Part shown: positions 35,822-43,795 of the stretch, in pieces
How positions within the stretch are numbered: position 1 is the first letter of the stretch
Layout of the letters: each line of letters opens with the position of its first letter
Origin: Sediminibacterium sp. FEMGT703S
Lineage (GTDB): Bacteria; Bacteroidota; Bacteroidia; Chitinophagales; Chitinophagaceae
NCBI GenBank assembly: GCA_002786355.1
Contig: PGCO01000004.1
Span: forward strand, 157,297 to 221,296
Length of the DNA: 64,000 nucleotides
Direction of reading: 5' to 3'
The notes under the pieces: model-generated
What the model was told of the DNA's origin: nothing
Seen by the model: the letters and a program-made list of their open reading frames with translations, nothing else
Database searches by the model: none
Program-made: the position numbers and the translations under genes

Positions 35822-37125
35822 GCTTTTCTAATTATTTCCGCCCCCAAACTTTGCAAGCGTTGATCAATAAATTGATAACCACGATCGATTTGCTCAATAT
35901 TTTGAATGGTGCTTTTGCCTTCAGCACTTAATGCGGCAATTAAGAGTGCTTGTCCTGCTCTGATATCAGGGCTGCTCATGGTAATCCCGCGAAGTGTATT
36001 TTTTCTGCCGAGTCCTATCACGGTTGCTCTATGTGGATCGCACAAAATAATTTGTGCACCCATGTCTATGAGTTTGTCTGTAAAAAACAAACGGCTTTCA
36101 AACATTTTCTGGTGGATCAAAACTGATCCGATGGCTTGTGTAGCTACTACCAATACAATGCTCAATAAATCAGGCGTAAAACCAGGCCAAGGATGATCGG
36201 AAATGGTTAGTATTCCTCCATCCATAAATGTTTGTATGGTATATGATTCCTGTGATGGAATATAAATATCATCTCCTTGTATATCAAACTGAATACCCAG
36301 TTGCTGAAATTTTTCTGGTATGATTCCTAAGTGTTTTACACCTGCATCTTTAATAGTGATTTCACTTTTCGTCATCGCTGCCAATCCAATAAAACTGCCT
36401 ATTTCAATCATGTCTGGCAACAAACGGTGTTCAGTACCACCCAGCGTTTTCACTCCCTCAATAACCAATAAATTACTACCGATACCACTGATTTTTGCAC
36501 CCATTCTGTTGAGCATACTGCACAACTGTTGTAAGTAAGGTTCGCAGGCTGCATTATAAATAGTAGTAGTACCTTCTGCTAAAACAGCTGCCATTACAAT
36601 GTTTGCGGTACCTGTTACGGATGGTTCATCCAGTAACATATAACAACCCTTCAATGCATCGGTGCTTAATGTAAAGCAACCAATGCTTTCATCATACGCA
36701 TAGTGTGCGCCTAGTTTTTGAAAACCAATTATATGTGTGTCTAATCTTCTTCTTCCAATTTTATCTCCACCCGGTTTGGGTATAAATGCTTTTTTAAAAC
36801 GCGCTAATAAAGGACCCGCCAGCATTACACTCCCCCTTAGTCTTCCGCTTTTTTGTCTGAATTTTTCAGAAGCTAAATAATCAACATCAATATCGTTGGC
36901 TTGAAACTGATAAGTATCTTGATTGATGCGATTGACCTGAACACCTATTTCTACCAATAACTCAATGAGTAAATTAACATCGAGTATATCTGGAATATTC
37001 GAAATAGTAACAGACTGCTTCGTTAACACTACAGCAGAGAGTATTTGCAAAGCTTCGTTCTTTGCACCTTGAGGGGTGATTGATCCCTTTAATTGCTTTC
37101 CTCCTATGACTTCAAAACTGCTCAT
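35818..37125 (-). CDS. murA: UDP-N-acetylglucosamine 1-carboxyvinyltransferase MurA
   Basis: A 435-residue EPSP-synthase-fold enzyme that adds enolpyruvate to UDP-GlcNAc, the first committed peptidoglycan step. Lys22 (AKNEA) and the conserved GRLRGSVMLAGPLLARF are present. The position of the usual Cys115 is Asp121 (KPGGDKIG). Asp at this site occurs in Mycobacterium and Chlamydia and confers intrinsic fosfomycin resistance. It starts 5 bases after the DUF4290 stop and overlaps the plug-like gene at its end. Confidence 0.95.
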   Translation of the reverse strand: MSSFEVIGGKQLKGSITPQGAKNEALQILSAVVLTKQSVTISNIPDILDVNLLIELLVEIGVQVNRINQDTYQFQANDIDVDYLASEKFRQKSGRLRGSVMLAGPLLARFKKAFIPKPGGDKIGRRRLDTHIIGFQKLGAHYAYDESIGCFTLSTDALKGCYMLLDEPSVTGTANIVMAAVLAEGTTTIYNAACEPYLQQLCSMLNRMGAKISGIGSNLLVIEGVKTLGGTEHRLLPDMIEIGSFIGLAAMTKSEITIKDAGVKHLGIIPEKFQQLGIQFDIQGDDIYIPSQESYTIQTFMDGGILTISDHPWPGFTPDLLSIVLVVATQAIGSVLIHQKMFESRLFFTDKLIDMGAQIILCDPHRATVIGLGRKNTLRGITMSSPDIRAGQALLIAALSAEGKSTIQNIEQIDRGYQFIDQRLQSLGAEIIRKA

Positions 37126-37130
37126 GAAAA

Positions 37131-37907
37131 TTAATAGCGCTTCTTAAATCCACCTGGGTTTCTGTCGTTGCGATTACTTCCACCTCCATTTCTTGGATCA
37201 TTACGTTGTCCACCACTTTGGTTTCTGTCATTGCGTTGTCCGCCACCATTTCTTGGATCATTGCGTTGTTGCTGTCCACCGCCTTGGTTTCTGTTATTTC
37301 TTCCACCAAAGTTTTGTTTCCATCTTCCGCCACTACGTGCTGGATAATCATCACGTTCGAACGGTTGATTGCGGTGCTTGATATAAGGGGTGTTGCTGAA
37401 TTCTAACTGACCACCAGTAATTTGATCTAACTCAGATCTTATAGCATCATCATGTACCAACTCTTTATGCCAGTTGCTATACGATAATTTCATATAGTAA
37501 GCAATTGCGTTGGCAAATCCTACTTTCTTTTCTGGATCTTCTTCTTTTAATGCCTTGTCTATCACCACTTCTAAATTTTTTCCTAAGTGGGCATATTTTG
37601 GATTACGCTTAGGATAAGGAAGTGGTTCTGGTTTTAACTTATAGGTTTCCTTTTGTGGGATTGGATAAGGGCTGTCTACATCTAGCGTAAAATTGCTGAT
37701 GAAAAAAAGATGATCCCATAGTTTATGCCTGAAGTCTTCTACATTTTTCAGGTGTGGGTTCAAAAATCCCATTAGTTCAATCACAGATTGGGTCTGTTGT
37801 TGTCTTTTATCTCTGTCTTCAATTGTGAGGAGGTAATCTACCATCTTCTGTACGTGTCTTCCGTACTCCTTCATTCCCAGGAGTTTCCTGGAGGTATTAT
37901 ATTCCAT
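37131..37907 (-). CDS. DUF4290 family protein with Asn/Arg/Gly-rich tail
   Basis: A 258-residue protein of the Bacteroidota family DUF4290: a helical body (about residues 1-185, MEYNTSRKLLGMKEYGRHVQ at the start) and a low-complexity tail (about 190-258) built from repeats such as GGQRNDRNQ and GGQRNDPRN. The tail resembles RGG-type RNA-binding regions. The role is unknown. The ATG at 37907 is preferred over the longer frame because it lies downstream of a consensus -7 box. It is the first gene of the operon with murA. Confidence 0.8.
   Translation of the reverse strand: MEYNTSRKLLGMKEYGRHVQKMVDYLLTIEDRDKRQQQTQSVIELMGFLNPHLKNVEDFRHKLWDHLFFISNFTLDVDSPYPIPQKETYKLKPEPLPYPKRNPKYAHLGKNLEVVIDKALKEEDPEKKVGFANAIAYYMKLSYSNWHKELVHDDAIRSELDQITGGQLEFSNTPYIKHRNQPFERDDYPARSGGRWKQNFGGRNNRNQGGGQQQRNDPRNGGGQRNDRNQSGGQRNDPRNGGGSNRNDRNPGGFKKRY
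37180..37270 (-). repeat. 60-base-period tandem repeat in the DUF4290 tail
   Basis: CATTTCTTGGATCATTRCGTTG occurs twice, 60 bases apart on the plus strand, encoding repeated Gln/Arg/Asn/Asp-Pro-Gly-rich units. Replication slippage could change the tail length. Confidence 0.7.
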
Positions 37908-37929
37908 GTAAAATTGCTTGGTGCAGCAA

Positions 37930-37951
37930 CAAATATAAGTTTTTATATTTG
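37930..37951. promoter_or_regulatory. Divergent overlapping promoters of DUF4290 and pheS
   Basis: CAAATATA-AGTTTT-TATATTTG is an inverted repeat made of two exact -7 boxes. The minus-strand TATATTTG (37937-37930) serves DUF4290-murA, 22 bases before its ATG. The plus-strand box (37944-37951) ends 4 bases before the pheS ATG. The boxes sit back to back, so polymerase on one probably excludes the other. Confidence 0.6.
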
Positions 37952-37955
37952 CAAC

Positions 37956-39008
37956 ATGGAATCGCTTTTGCAACAAATTAATGATCATAAGTTAGCTATC
38001 ACTGCTTTTACAGCAAATAACTCAGACGAAGTAGAACAATTCAGAATAAAATGGCTAGGCACCAAGGGTTTGGTAAAAGCCATAATGGGCGAAATGCGCA
38101 ATGTGCCCAATGATCAAAAAAAGGAGTTTGGTCAAATACTGAATGAGTTTAAACTCTTTGCAGAAGCGCGTTTTCAGGCATTACAAGATCAGTTTGCAGG
38201 GGCTTCAACTACTACCACTGGTAAATCTGCTCAAGATTTATCATTGCCGGGCGATTCGGTATTGGTTGGGAGCAGGCATCCATTAACACTGGTTAGAAAT
38301 GAAATGGTTGCCATTTTTAAACGACTTGGTTTTTCTGTTGCTGAAGGCCCAGAAATTGAAGACGACTGGCATAATTTTGGCGCGATGAATCTTCCAGAAG
38401 ACCATCCTGCCCGAGATATGCAGGATACTTTCTATATTAAAAAACCCGAAGATGGCAATGGCCCTACTTGGTTATTGAGAACGCATACAAGCAGTGTTCA
38501 AGCAAGGGTAATGGAAAATCAAAAGCCCCCGATTCGGGTGATTTGTCCTGGACGAGTGTACCGTAATGAAACCATCAGTGCAAGAGCGCATTGCTTTTTT
38601 CATCAGGTAGAGGGATTATACATTGACGAAAATGTCAGCTTTGCCGATCTTAAGCAAACCCTGTATTTCTTTGTTCAAGAGATGTTTGGTAAAGACGTTA
38701 AAGTACGTTTTAGACCTAGCTATTTCCCTTTTACCGAGCCAAGTGCAGAAATGGATATCAGCTGTTTAATTTGTGAAGGAAAAGGCTGTAATATTTGCAA
38801 GCATACTGGTTGGGTTGAAATCTTAGGAAGCGGAATGGTACATCCTAAAGTGTTAGAAAACTTTGGAATTGATTCTAATAAGTATACTGGCTTTGCATTT
38901 GGTATGGGAGTAGAAAGAATTACCCAATTAAAGTATCAAGTAAATGACTTGCGTTTGTATTCTCAAAATGACGTGCGTTTCTTGAAGCAGTTTACAGGAG
39001 TTGTTTAA
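37956..39008 (+). CDS. pheS: Phenylalanyl-tRNA synthetase alpha subunit
   Basis: A 350-residue class II synthetase subunit that charges tRNA-Phe with PheT. The coiled-coil N-terminus (about 1-90), HPLTLVRNEMVAIFKRLGF, TSSVQARVM, FHQVEGLYID, the Cys-rich ICEGKGCNICKHTGW insert and FGMGVERITQL (motif 3) are all present. The ATG at 37956 matches the family start; the longer frame upstream is spurious. No pheT follows, so the subunits are encoded apart. Confidence 0.96.
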   Translation: MESLLQQINDHKLAITAFTANNSDEVEQFRIKWLGTKGLVKAIMGEMRNVPNDQKKEFGQILNEFKLFAEARFQALQDQFAGASTTTTGKSAQDLSLPGDSVLVGSRHPLTLVRNEMVAIFKRLGFSVAEGPEIEDDWHNFGAMNLPEDHPARDMQDTFYIKKPEDGNGPTWLLRTHTSSVQARVMENQKPPIRVICPGRVYRNETISARAHCFFHQVEGLYIDENVSFADLKQTLYFFVQEMFGKDVKVRFRPSYFPFTEPSAEMDISCLICEGKGCNICKHTGWVEILGSGMVHPKVLENFGIDSNKYTGFAFGMGVERITQLKYQVNDLRLYSQNDVRFLKQFTGVV

Positions 39009-39098
39009 TCTTTTCAACCATTTTTAAGGTTTTTTTAAATTCTTAAGCAAGCTTGTGTGAATTTTATTATATTCATCGAATATACTTAACTCAATTAC

Positions 39099-39893
39099 AT
39101 GCTTGCCATTCTTGTATTCTTTTTTGCCCATTGGTTTGGGTCCCTGTTTTTTCATTCTTTCTTCTTGCATCGCTTCGCGTCTCATAAAATGTATGAGCTA
39201 AGCAAAAACTGGGAAAGATTTTTTTATTTGAGTACCTGGTTCGTGCAGGGTTCTTCCTTTTTAGTTCCAAGGGCTTACGGGGTAATGCATAGAATGCACC
39301 ATGAATACAGCGATACGGAAGAAGATCCTCACTCTCCACATTTTTTTAAAGATGTGTACCAGATGATGCAAAGCACTATTTTGATTTTCAGAAGTTTTTT
39401 AACGGGTAAGCGTTTGCCTGATCCTAAGTTTACGAAAGATTATTTACCTGTTTGGGATCGCTTAGACAAGTTTGGTCACCACCCATTAACCAGATTGGTT
39501 TTTATGGCGGCGTATACTAGTTTTTACATTGCTTTTGCTCCTAATGCTTGGTGGTTCTTATTATTGCCCATCCATTTCTTAATGGGTCCTATTCAAGGTG
39601 CAGTGGTGAATTGGTGTGGTCATAAATACGGGTACAGCAATTTTGATAATGGAGACCACTCTAAAAATAGCTCACCTTGGGGTATCTTATTGATGGGAGA
39701 ACTGTTCCAAAACAATCACCACTATGCAAAAGACGATGCCAATTTTGCTAAAAAATGGTTTGAGTTCGATTTAACTTTCTTAATCATGCGCGGCTTTCAC
39801 GCGGTGGGAATTATAAAATTAAATCCAGTTCATTTACCGCCAACCAAGCTTTCTCCACAATCAACTGAATCAGGTTTGACTGCAACCCACTAA
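39099..39893 (+). CDS. Acyl-CoA desaturase (membrane fatty acid desaturase)
   Basis: A 264-residue di-iron membrane desaturase with the three His boxes HRFASH (residues 24-29), HRMHH (about 65-69) and QNNHH (about 205-209), and four hydrophobic helices. It would insert a double bond in fatty acyl chains, altering membrane fluidity. The length fits short bacterial delta-9-type enzymes. It lies upstream of recO with a 9-base gap, probably co-transcribed. A role in the carotenoid pathway was considered but the His-box spacing fits desaturases better. Confidence 0.85.
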   Translation: MLAILVFFFAHWFGSLFFHSFFLHRFASHKMYELSKNWERFFYLSTWFVQGSSFLVPRAYGVMHRMHHEYSDTEEDPHSPHFFKDVYQMMQSTILIFRSFLTGKRLPDPKFTKDYLPVWDRLDKFGHHPLTRLVFMAAYTSFYIAFAPNAWWFLLLPIHFLMGPIQGAVVNWCGHKYGYSNFDNGDHSKNSSPWGILLMGELFQNNHHYAKDDANFAKKWFEFDLTFLIMRGFHAVGIIKLNPVHLPPTKLSPQSTESGLTATH

Positions 39894-39902
39894 ATTGCAG
39901 CA

Positions 39903-40646
39903 ATGAGTACGGTGCATTCAACCAAAGGCGTTGTATTGCGTACAATCAAGTACGGAGATACCAGTATCATTACATCTGTGTACACCGAGTTATTTGGTAT
40001 ACAACAATACATTGTTAAAGGGGTACGCCAAAGCAGTAAAACTTCTGCTGGTAAAGCCAGTTATTTTAGTCCAGCTGCTATTTTAGAATTGGAAGTGTAT
40101 CATAATGAGATGAAGCATTTGCAGTTCATTAGAGAATACCGATGGGGATATATGTATGAGTCGGTTTTATTTAATGTCGTAAAAAATACAGTTGCTTTAT
40201 TTGTAATGGAATTATTGCAGCACAGCTTAAAAGAGCCGGAAGCCAATCCAGAATTATTCTACTTGATAGAAGACACACTGAAGCAATTAGACAGAGGCAA
40301 TCCAACCCTAACAGGGAATCTTCCCTTGTATTTTACATTGCACCTTGCTGCGGAACTAGGCTTTCAATTACAAGGGGTATACAGTACAAAAACACCTATC
40401 ATTGATTTACAAGAGGGGAATTTTGTAGAGAGCATACCGTTACATCCTTATTACTTAGAAGGGCATCTTGCTGAAATCACTTCCGCTATTTCTAATTTGT
40501 CTTTTTATAACGAATTGGAAAATATTCAGTTGAATAAAACCATTCGCAGACAATTATTAGAAGCATATCAACTCTATTTATCCTTACATATTCCTGGCTT
40601 TGGGCAAATGAAAAGCTATATAATCTTACAAGAAGTGTTGGCTTAA
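39903..40646 (+). CDS. recO: DNA repair protein RecO
   Basis: A 247-residue protein with the RecO OB-fold N-terminus (TKGVVLRTIKYGDTSIITSVYTE) and a helical C-terminal region (HLAAELGFQLQGVYS). RecO loads RecA onto SSB-coated DNA and anneals strands. The zinc-binding cysteines of some RecO proteins are not apparent. The length matches other Bacteroidota. Confidence 0.9.
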   Translation: MSTVHSTKGVVLRTIKYGDTSIITSVYTELFGIQQYIVKGVRQSSKTSAGKASYFSPAAILELEVYHNEMKHLQFIREYRWGYMYESVLFNVVKNTVALFVMELLQHSLKEPEANPELFYLIEDTLKQLDRGNPTLTGNLPLYFTLHLAAELGFQLQGVYSTKTPIIDLQEGNFVESIPLHPYYLEGHLAEITSAISNLSFYNELENIQLNKTIRRQLLEAYQLYLSLHIPGFGQMKSYIILQEVLA

Positions 40647-40776
40647 AAAAATAATTTGCGTTTTTTTTAATGGTTTTTAAAATTTTTTTAAAAATCACTT
40701 TACGTCTGTTTGTTTAAGTATTTATTCTTAAAAAACTCATAAATCGTTCTTATATATATTATTTATATAATATTCT

Positions 40777-40801
40777 GGAACCCCTATTACTAGTGGGTTT
40801 C
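40777..40801 (+). promoter_or_regulatory. Hairpin upstream of the rhodopsin gene
   Basis: GAACCC...GGGTTTC forms an imperfect hairpin (with TA/TA in the upper stem and a 4-base loop) about 80 bases before the rhodopsin ATG. It lies just upstream of a weak -7-like TAACTTGT (40825-40832). It could be an operator; it is not followed by a T-tract. The rest of the 233-base gap is very AT-rich, without other recognisable features. Confidence 0.35.
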
Positions 40802-40879
40802 AACCATTTTCCAACTATTTCGTTTAACTTGTAGACATTGGTTCTTAAACAAATTTTCTTTAACCTTAAATCTTCTAAC

Positions 40880-41617
40880 ATGCTACAAGTCCTCTTGAAT
40901 GCAACCCCAATTGCTAGTGACAATTATGTTGCGTTTACCTTCTTCATTGGTACGATGGCCATGATGGCAGCATCGGTGTTTTTCTTTTTCGAATTAAATA
41001 ACACCGACAAAAAATGGCGTACTTCTTTATTGGTATCTGGATTAATCACTTTCATTGCTGCGGTTCACTATTATTACATGAGAAGCTACAATTTAGAAAC
41101 AGGTGAATCACCTACTTTCTTCCGTTATGTAGACTGGATTTTGACTGTTCCTTTGATGTGTGTTGAGTTTTACTTAATTACCAAAAAAGCAGGTGCTAAA
41201 GTATCTCTATTATGGAAACTCATTTTCGCTTCATTAGTGATGTTATTAACTGGATACATTGGTGAAGTTCTTGACCGTAATGGTAGTGTATTATGGGGAG
41301 TAATATCAGGTCTTGCTTACTTCTACATTGTATACTTAATCTGGTTTGGTGAAGTTGCTAAACTTGCTCAAAGTGCTGGTGCACAAGTTGCAAAAGCTAC
41401 TAAAGTTTTGTCATGGTTTGTATTAGTAGGTTGGGCTATCTATCCTCTAGGATATATCTTAGGTACTCCAGGTGGATTATTTGGATGGCAGCCAGTTGCT
41501 GATACAGCAGCAGCATTAAAAGCAATGGATATTGTATACAACATTGCAGATGCAATCAATAAAATTGGATTTGGTTTAGTAATCTACGCTTTAAGTCGTA
41601 GTGAAGAAAAAGCATAA
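40880..41617 (+). CDS. Proton-pumping rhodopsin (proteorhodopsin/xanthorhodopsin-like)
   Basis: A 245-residue seven-helix retinal protein. Helix C carries Asp85 (proton acceptor), Thr89 and Glu96 (donor), the DTE pattern of proton pumps. His63 matches the His that partners the acceptor in proteorhodopsin. Met93 occupies the tuning site and predicts green absorption. Lys228 (INKIGFG) binds retinal. Gly140 sits where bacteriorhodopsin has Trp138, a position whose Gly opens a carotenoid-binding fenestration in xanthorhodopsin-type pumps. The ATG at 40880 is chosen over the TTG at 40838. Lycopene cyclase and Blh genes follow. Confidence 0.96.
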   Translation: MLQVLLNATPIASDNYVAFTFFIGTMAMMAASVFFFFELNNTDKKWRTSLLVSGLITFIAAVHYYYMRSYNLETGESPTFFRYVDWILTVPLMCVEFYLITKKAGAKVSLLWKLIFASLVMLLTGYIGEVLDRNGSVLWGVISGLAYFYIVYLIWFGEVAKLAQSAGAQVAKATKVLSWFVLVGWAIYPLGYILGTPGGLFGWQPVADTAAALKAMDIVYNIADAINKIGFGLVIYALSRSEEKA

Positions 41618-41641
41618 TCCAATTCAAACTTAATTAATACA

Positions 41642-41676
41642 GGGTTGCAATAGTTTGATTATTGCAACCCTTTTTT
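41642..41676 (+). terminator. Terminator between rhodopsin and lycopene cyclase
   Basis: A perfect 11-bp stem (GGGTTGCAATA / TATTGCAACCC) with a 7-base loop and six Ts. The last T is immediately before the ATG of crtY at 41677, so downstream genes depend on read-through or an internal start. Confidence 0.9.
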
Positions 41677-42807
41677 ATGAATACAACCAATTACGATATT
41701 GTCATTTTAGGTGGAGGGTGTGCTGGTATGCAACTAATGCATCAGCTTATCCACCATACGAATTATAGGGGCGAATCTATTCTAATATTAGATGAGGATA
41801 AAACGTATTTGCAGCCCAAGTCTTGGTGCTTTTGGCATAAGTCAGAAGACCATCCTTATCAGTCTATTTTTAATACCACTTGGAATAACCTAAGCATAGG
41901 ATTTCCCGAAGGAATCAAAGAAAAGTCTATTAATCCTTATCGTTACAGTTTTATTAAGAGTGAATCTTTTTTTGATTTTCATTTTAAAGAGATTCATCAA
42001 AACAATCATATTCACTATTCGAATGACAAAGTTCTAAAATTTGAAAAGTGTGGAAATGATTTTTTTATTGAGACAAATCAGGAAATGATTAAGACTAAAG
42101 CATTGTACTCAAGCTTCTGGAATCAAGCAGAAGTCGCAAATGATAGAAGCATATTTTTACAGCAACAGTTTTACGGCTGGGAAATCTATACTGATCAACC
42201 TGTGTTTAATCCTAGAGCTGCAACATTGATGGATTTTAGTATCACGCAAACCAATGGAGTAAATTTTGCTTATGTACTGCCTCATAGCGAACATAATGCT
42301 TTGATAGAAATTACTGGATTTTGTGAGAAAGAATATAGTATTGATTTTTTTGAAGCTGTTTTAAAACAATACATCCAAAAAAATTGGAATTGTTCTTACA
42401 AAATCATCAAGACCGAGCGGGCAAGTATACCCATGACCAATTTTACTTTTAAAAGATTTACCAAAGAAGGAGCAATTGCAATAGGAACTGCAGCTGGAAT
42501 GGTTAAGCCTACAACTGGATATGCTTTTAATCGAATTTATAGAGATAGTATATTATTGGCTAATCAGTATTTTAACAAAGAGGTACCTGCTGAATTTTCA
42601 CATACCCGATTTAAATTTTATGATCGCTTATTATTACAATTACTTAAGCATAGTCCTTCTAAAGGATTGCATATCTTAAAACAATTGTTTCGTAAAGTTT
42701 CATACCAACAAATACTTTGTTTTTTAGACGAAGACAGTTCTTTATTTCAAGAAGCTTTATTGTTTGCTAAATTGCCTAAGAAAGATTTCATCAAACAAAT
42801 ATTCTAA
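41677..42807 (+). CDS. crtY: Lycopene beta-cyclase (CrtY-type)
   Basis: A 376-residue flavoprotein that cyclises lycopene to beta-carotene. It has the N-terminal dinucleotide fold ILGGGCAGMQL (residues 10-20), SWCFWHK, and the C-terminal GTAAGMVKPTTGYAF. The ATG follows the T-tract of the rhodopsin terminator directly, and a stop-start overlap (TAATG) couples it to blh. Together they make beta-carotene and then retinal for the rhodopsin. No other crt genes are nearby. Confidence 0.9.
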   Translation: MNTTNYDIVILGGGCAGMQLMHQLIHHTNYRGESILILDEDKTYLQPKSWCFWHKSEDHPYQSIFNTTWNNLSIGFPEGIKEKSINPYRYSFIKSESFFDFHFKEIHQNNHIHYSNDKVLKFEKCGNDFFIETNQEMIKTKALYSSFWNQAEVANDRSIFLQQQFYGWEIYTDQPVFNPRAATLMDFSITQTNGVNFAYVLPHSEHNALIEITGFCEKEYSIDFFEAVLKQYIQKNWNCSYKIIKTERASIPMTNFTFKRFTKEGAIAIGTAAGMVKPTTGYAFNRIYRDSILLANQYFNKEVPAEFSHTRFKFYDRLLLQLLKHSPSKGLHILKQLFRKVSYQQILCFLDEDSSLFQEALLFAKLPKKDFIKQIF

Positions 42808-43790
42808 TGGAAATCATCAATTTAAAAGAAGCATATTTTAGACGATATCTTTTACTTACAAAAGTTGTCTTGGTTGCTTTGTTTATAGTGATGCATCATT
42901 TGATTATTGCCGTTCCTTTTATTGCTCAGTGGATTTTTTTTGGAGTATTTGTTGTATTAACAGGTATTCCTCATGGTGCATTAGATCACGAAGTTGCTAA
43001 ACAAAGCAGCAGATTAAATCTACTCAACTTTTCTGCACTGAATTTTTATATTCGTTATTTGACTCCTATGATTGTTTATGGGGTTTGTTGGTTTTTCTTT
43101 CCAACAATTTCATTGTATATTTTTTTATTGTTATCTGGGTTCCATTTTGGAGAAACAGATTTACCCATTCCTGCGAATCAATCTTCTTTCACAACTATCT
43201 TACTACAGACAAGCTACGGCTTACTGGTGTTGTTTTTAATTTTGTTTTTAAATTTAGATGAAGTGCTGCCTATATTAGATCAGATCAATATCTTCAGTCC
43301 TTCTTTAATTCGTTTTTTAAAATCGCCAACAGCTGGTAGTTACAGTTTGATTGGAGCGACCCTGTTTTTCTTGATTGCTTTGATTGCTTATTTTGTTTCA
43401 CATAAAGCAAATGCCAAAATTATTATTAGGATTACAATTTTACTTTCTATTGTAACGATTAGCGCAGCCATGCTTTCTTTGCCAATTAGTTTTGCCATTT
43501 ATTTTGGTTTATGGCATTCGATTATTTCGTTAGAAAATATCCGATTACATCTTTCGGTATCTGCTAAAAAAGAAGTGACTTGGTTAAAGCTATTAGCCAA
43601 ATGTATTCCGTTTACACTATTTTCTTTTGTGGGAATTTTTGCGCTGATCTATTTTTTTGACTTAAATAAAAATATAGACCTTTTTTTAATGGGCTTGTTT
43701 ATTGGAATTTCAATTTTGACTTTACCTCACCAAGAAGTAATGAGTAAAATGTATTTTCAAATCAGAAAAAAGAACCAACTAATTGATTAG
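42807..43790 (+). CDS. blh: Beta-carotene 15,15'-dioxygenase, Brp/Blh family
   Basis: A 327-residue polytopic membrane iron enzyme that cleaves beta-carotene to two retinals. Candidate iron-binding His residues are His56 and His61 (PHGALDHE), His113 (GFHFGE), and further His in YFGLWHS and LPHQEV near the C-terminus. The start codon overlaps the crtY stop. It supplies chromophore to the rhodopsin encoded two genes upstream. The length fits the family. Confidence 0.93.
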   Translation: MEIINLKEAYFRRYLLLTKVVLVALFIVMHHLIIAVPFIAQWIFFGVFVVLTGIPHGALDHEVAKQSSRLNLLNFSALNFYIRYLTPMIVYGVCWFFFPTISLYIFLLLSGFHFGETDLPIPANQSSFTTILLQTSYGLLVLFLILFLNLDEVLPILDQINIFSPSLIRFLKSPTAGSYSLIGATLFFLIALIAYFVSHKANAKIIIRITILLSIVTISAAMLSLPISFAIYFGLWHSIISLENIRLHLSVSAKKEVTWLKLLAKCIPFTLFSFVGIFALIYFFDLNKNIDLFLMGLFIGISILTLPHQEVMSKMYFQIRKKNQLID

Positions 43791-43795
43791 CTGCT

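Noticed and set aside
37112..37354. 80-codon minus-strand frame in the DUF4290 tail
   Set aside because: It is an out-of-frame reading of the same low-complexity tail.
39099..39893. Carotenoid hydroxylase (CrtZ) for the rhodopsin antenna
   Set aside because: The HRFASH, HRMHH and NNHH spacing and the length fit fatty acid desaturases better than CrtZ.
40647..40879. AT-rich gap considered as a replication origin
   Set aside because: There are no DnaA-box clusters, and neighbouring genes (recO, rhodopsin) are not typical origin markers.
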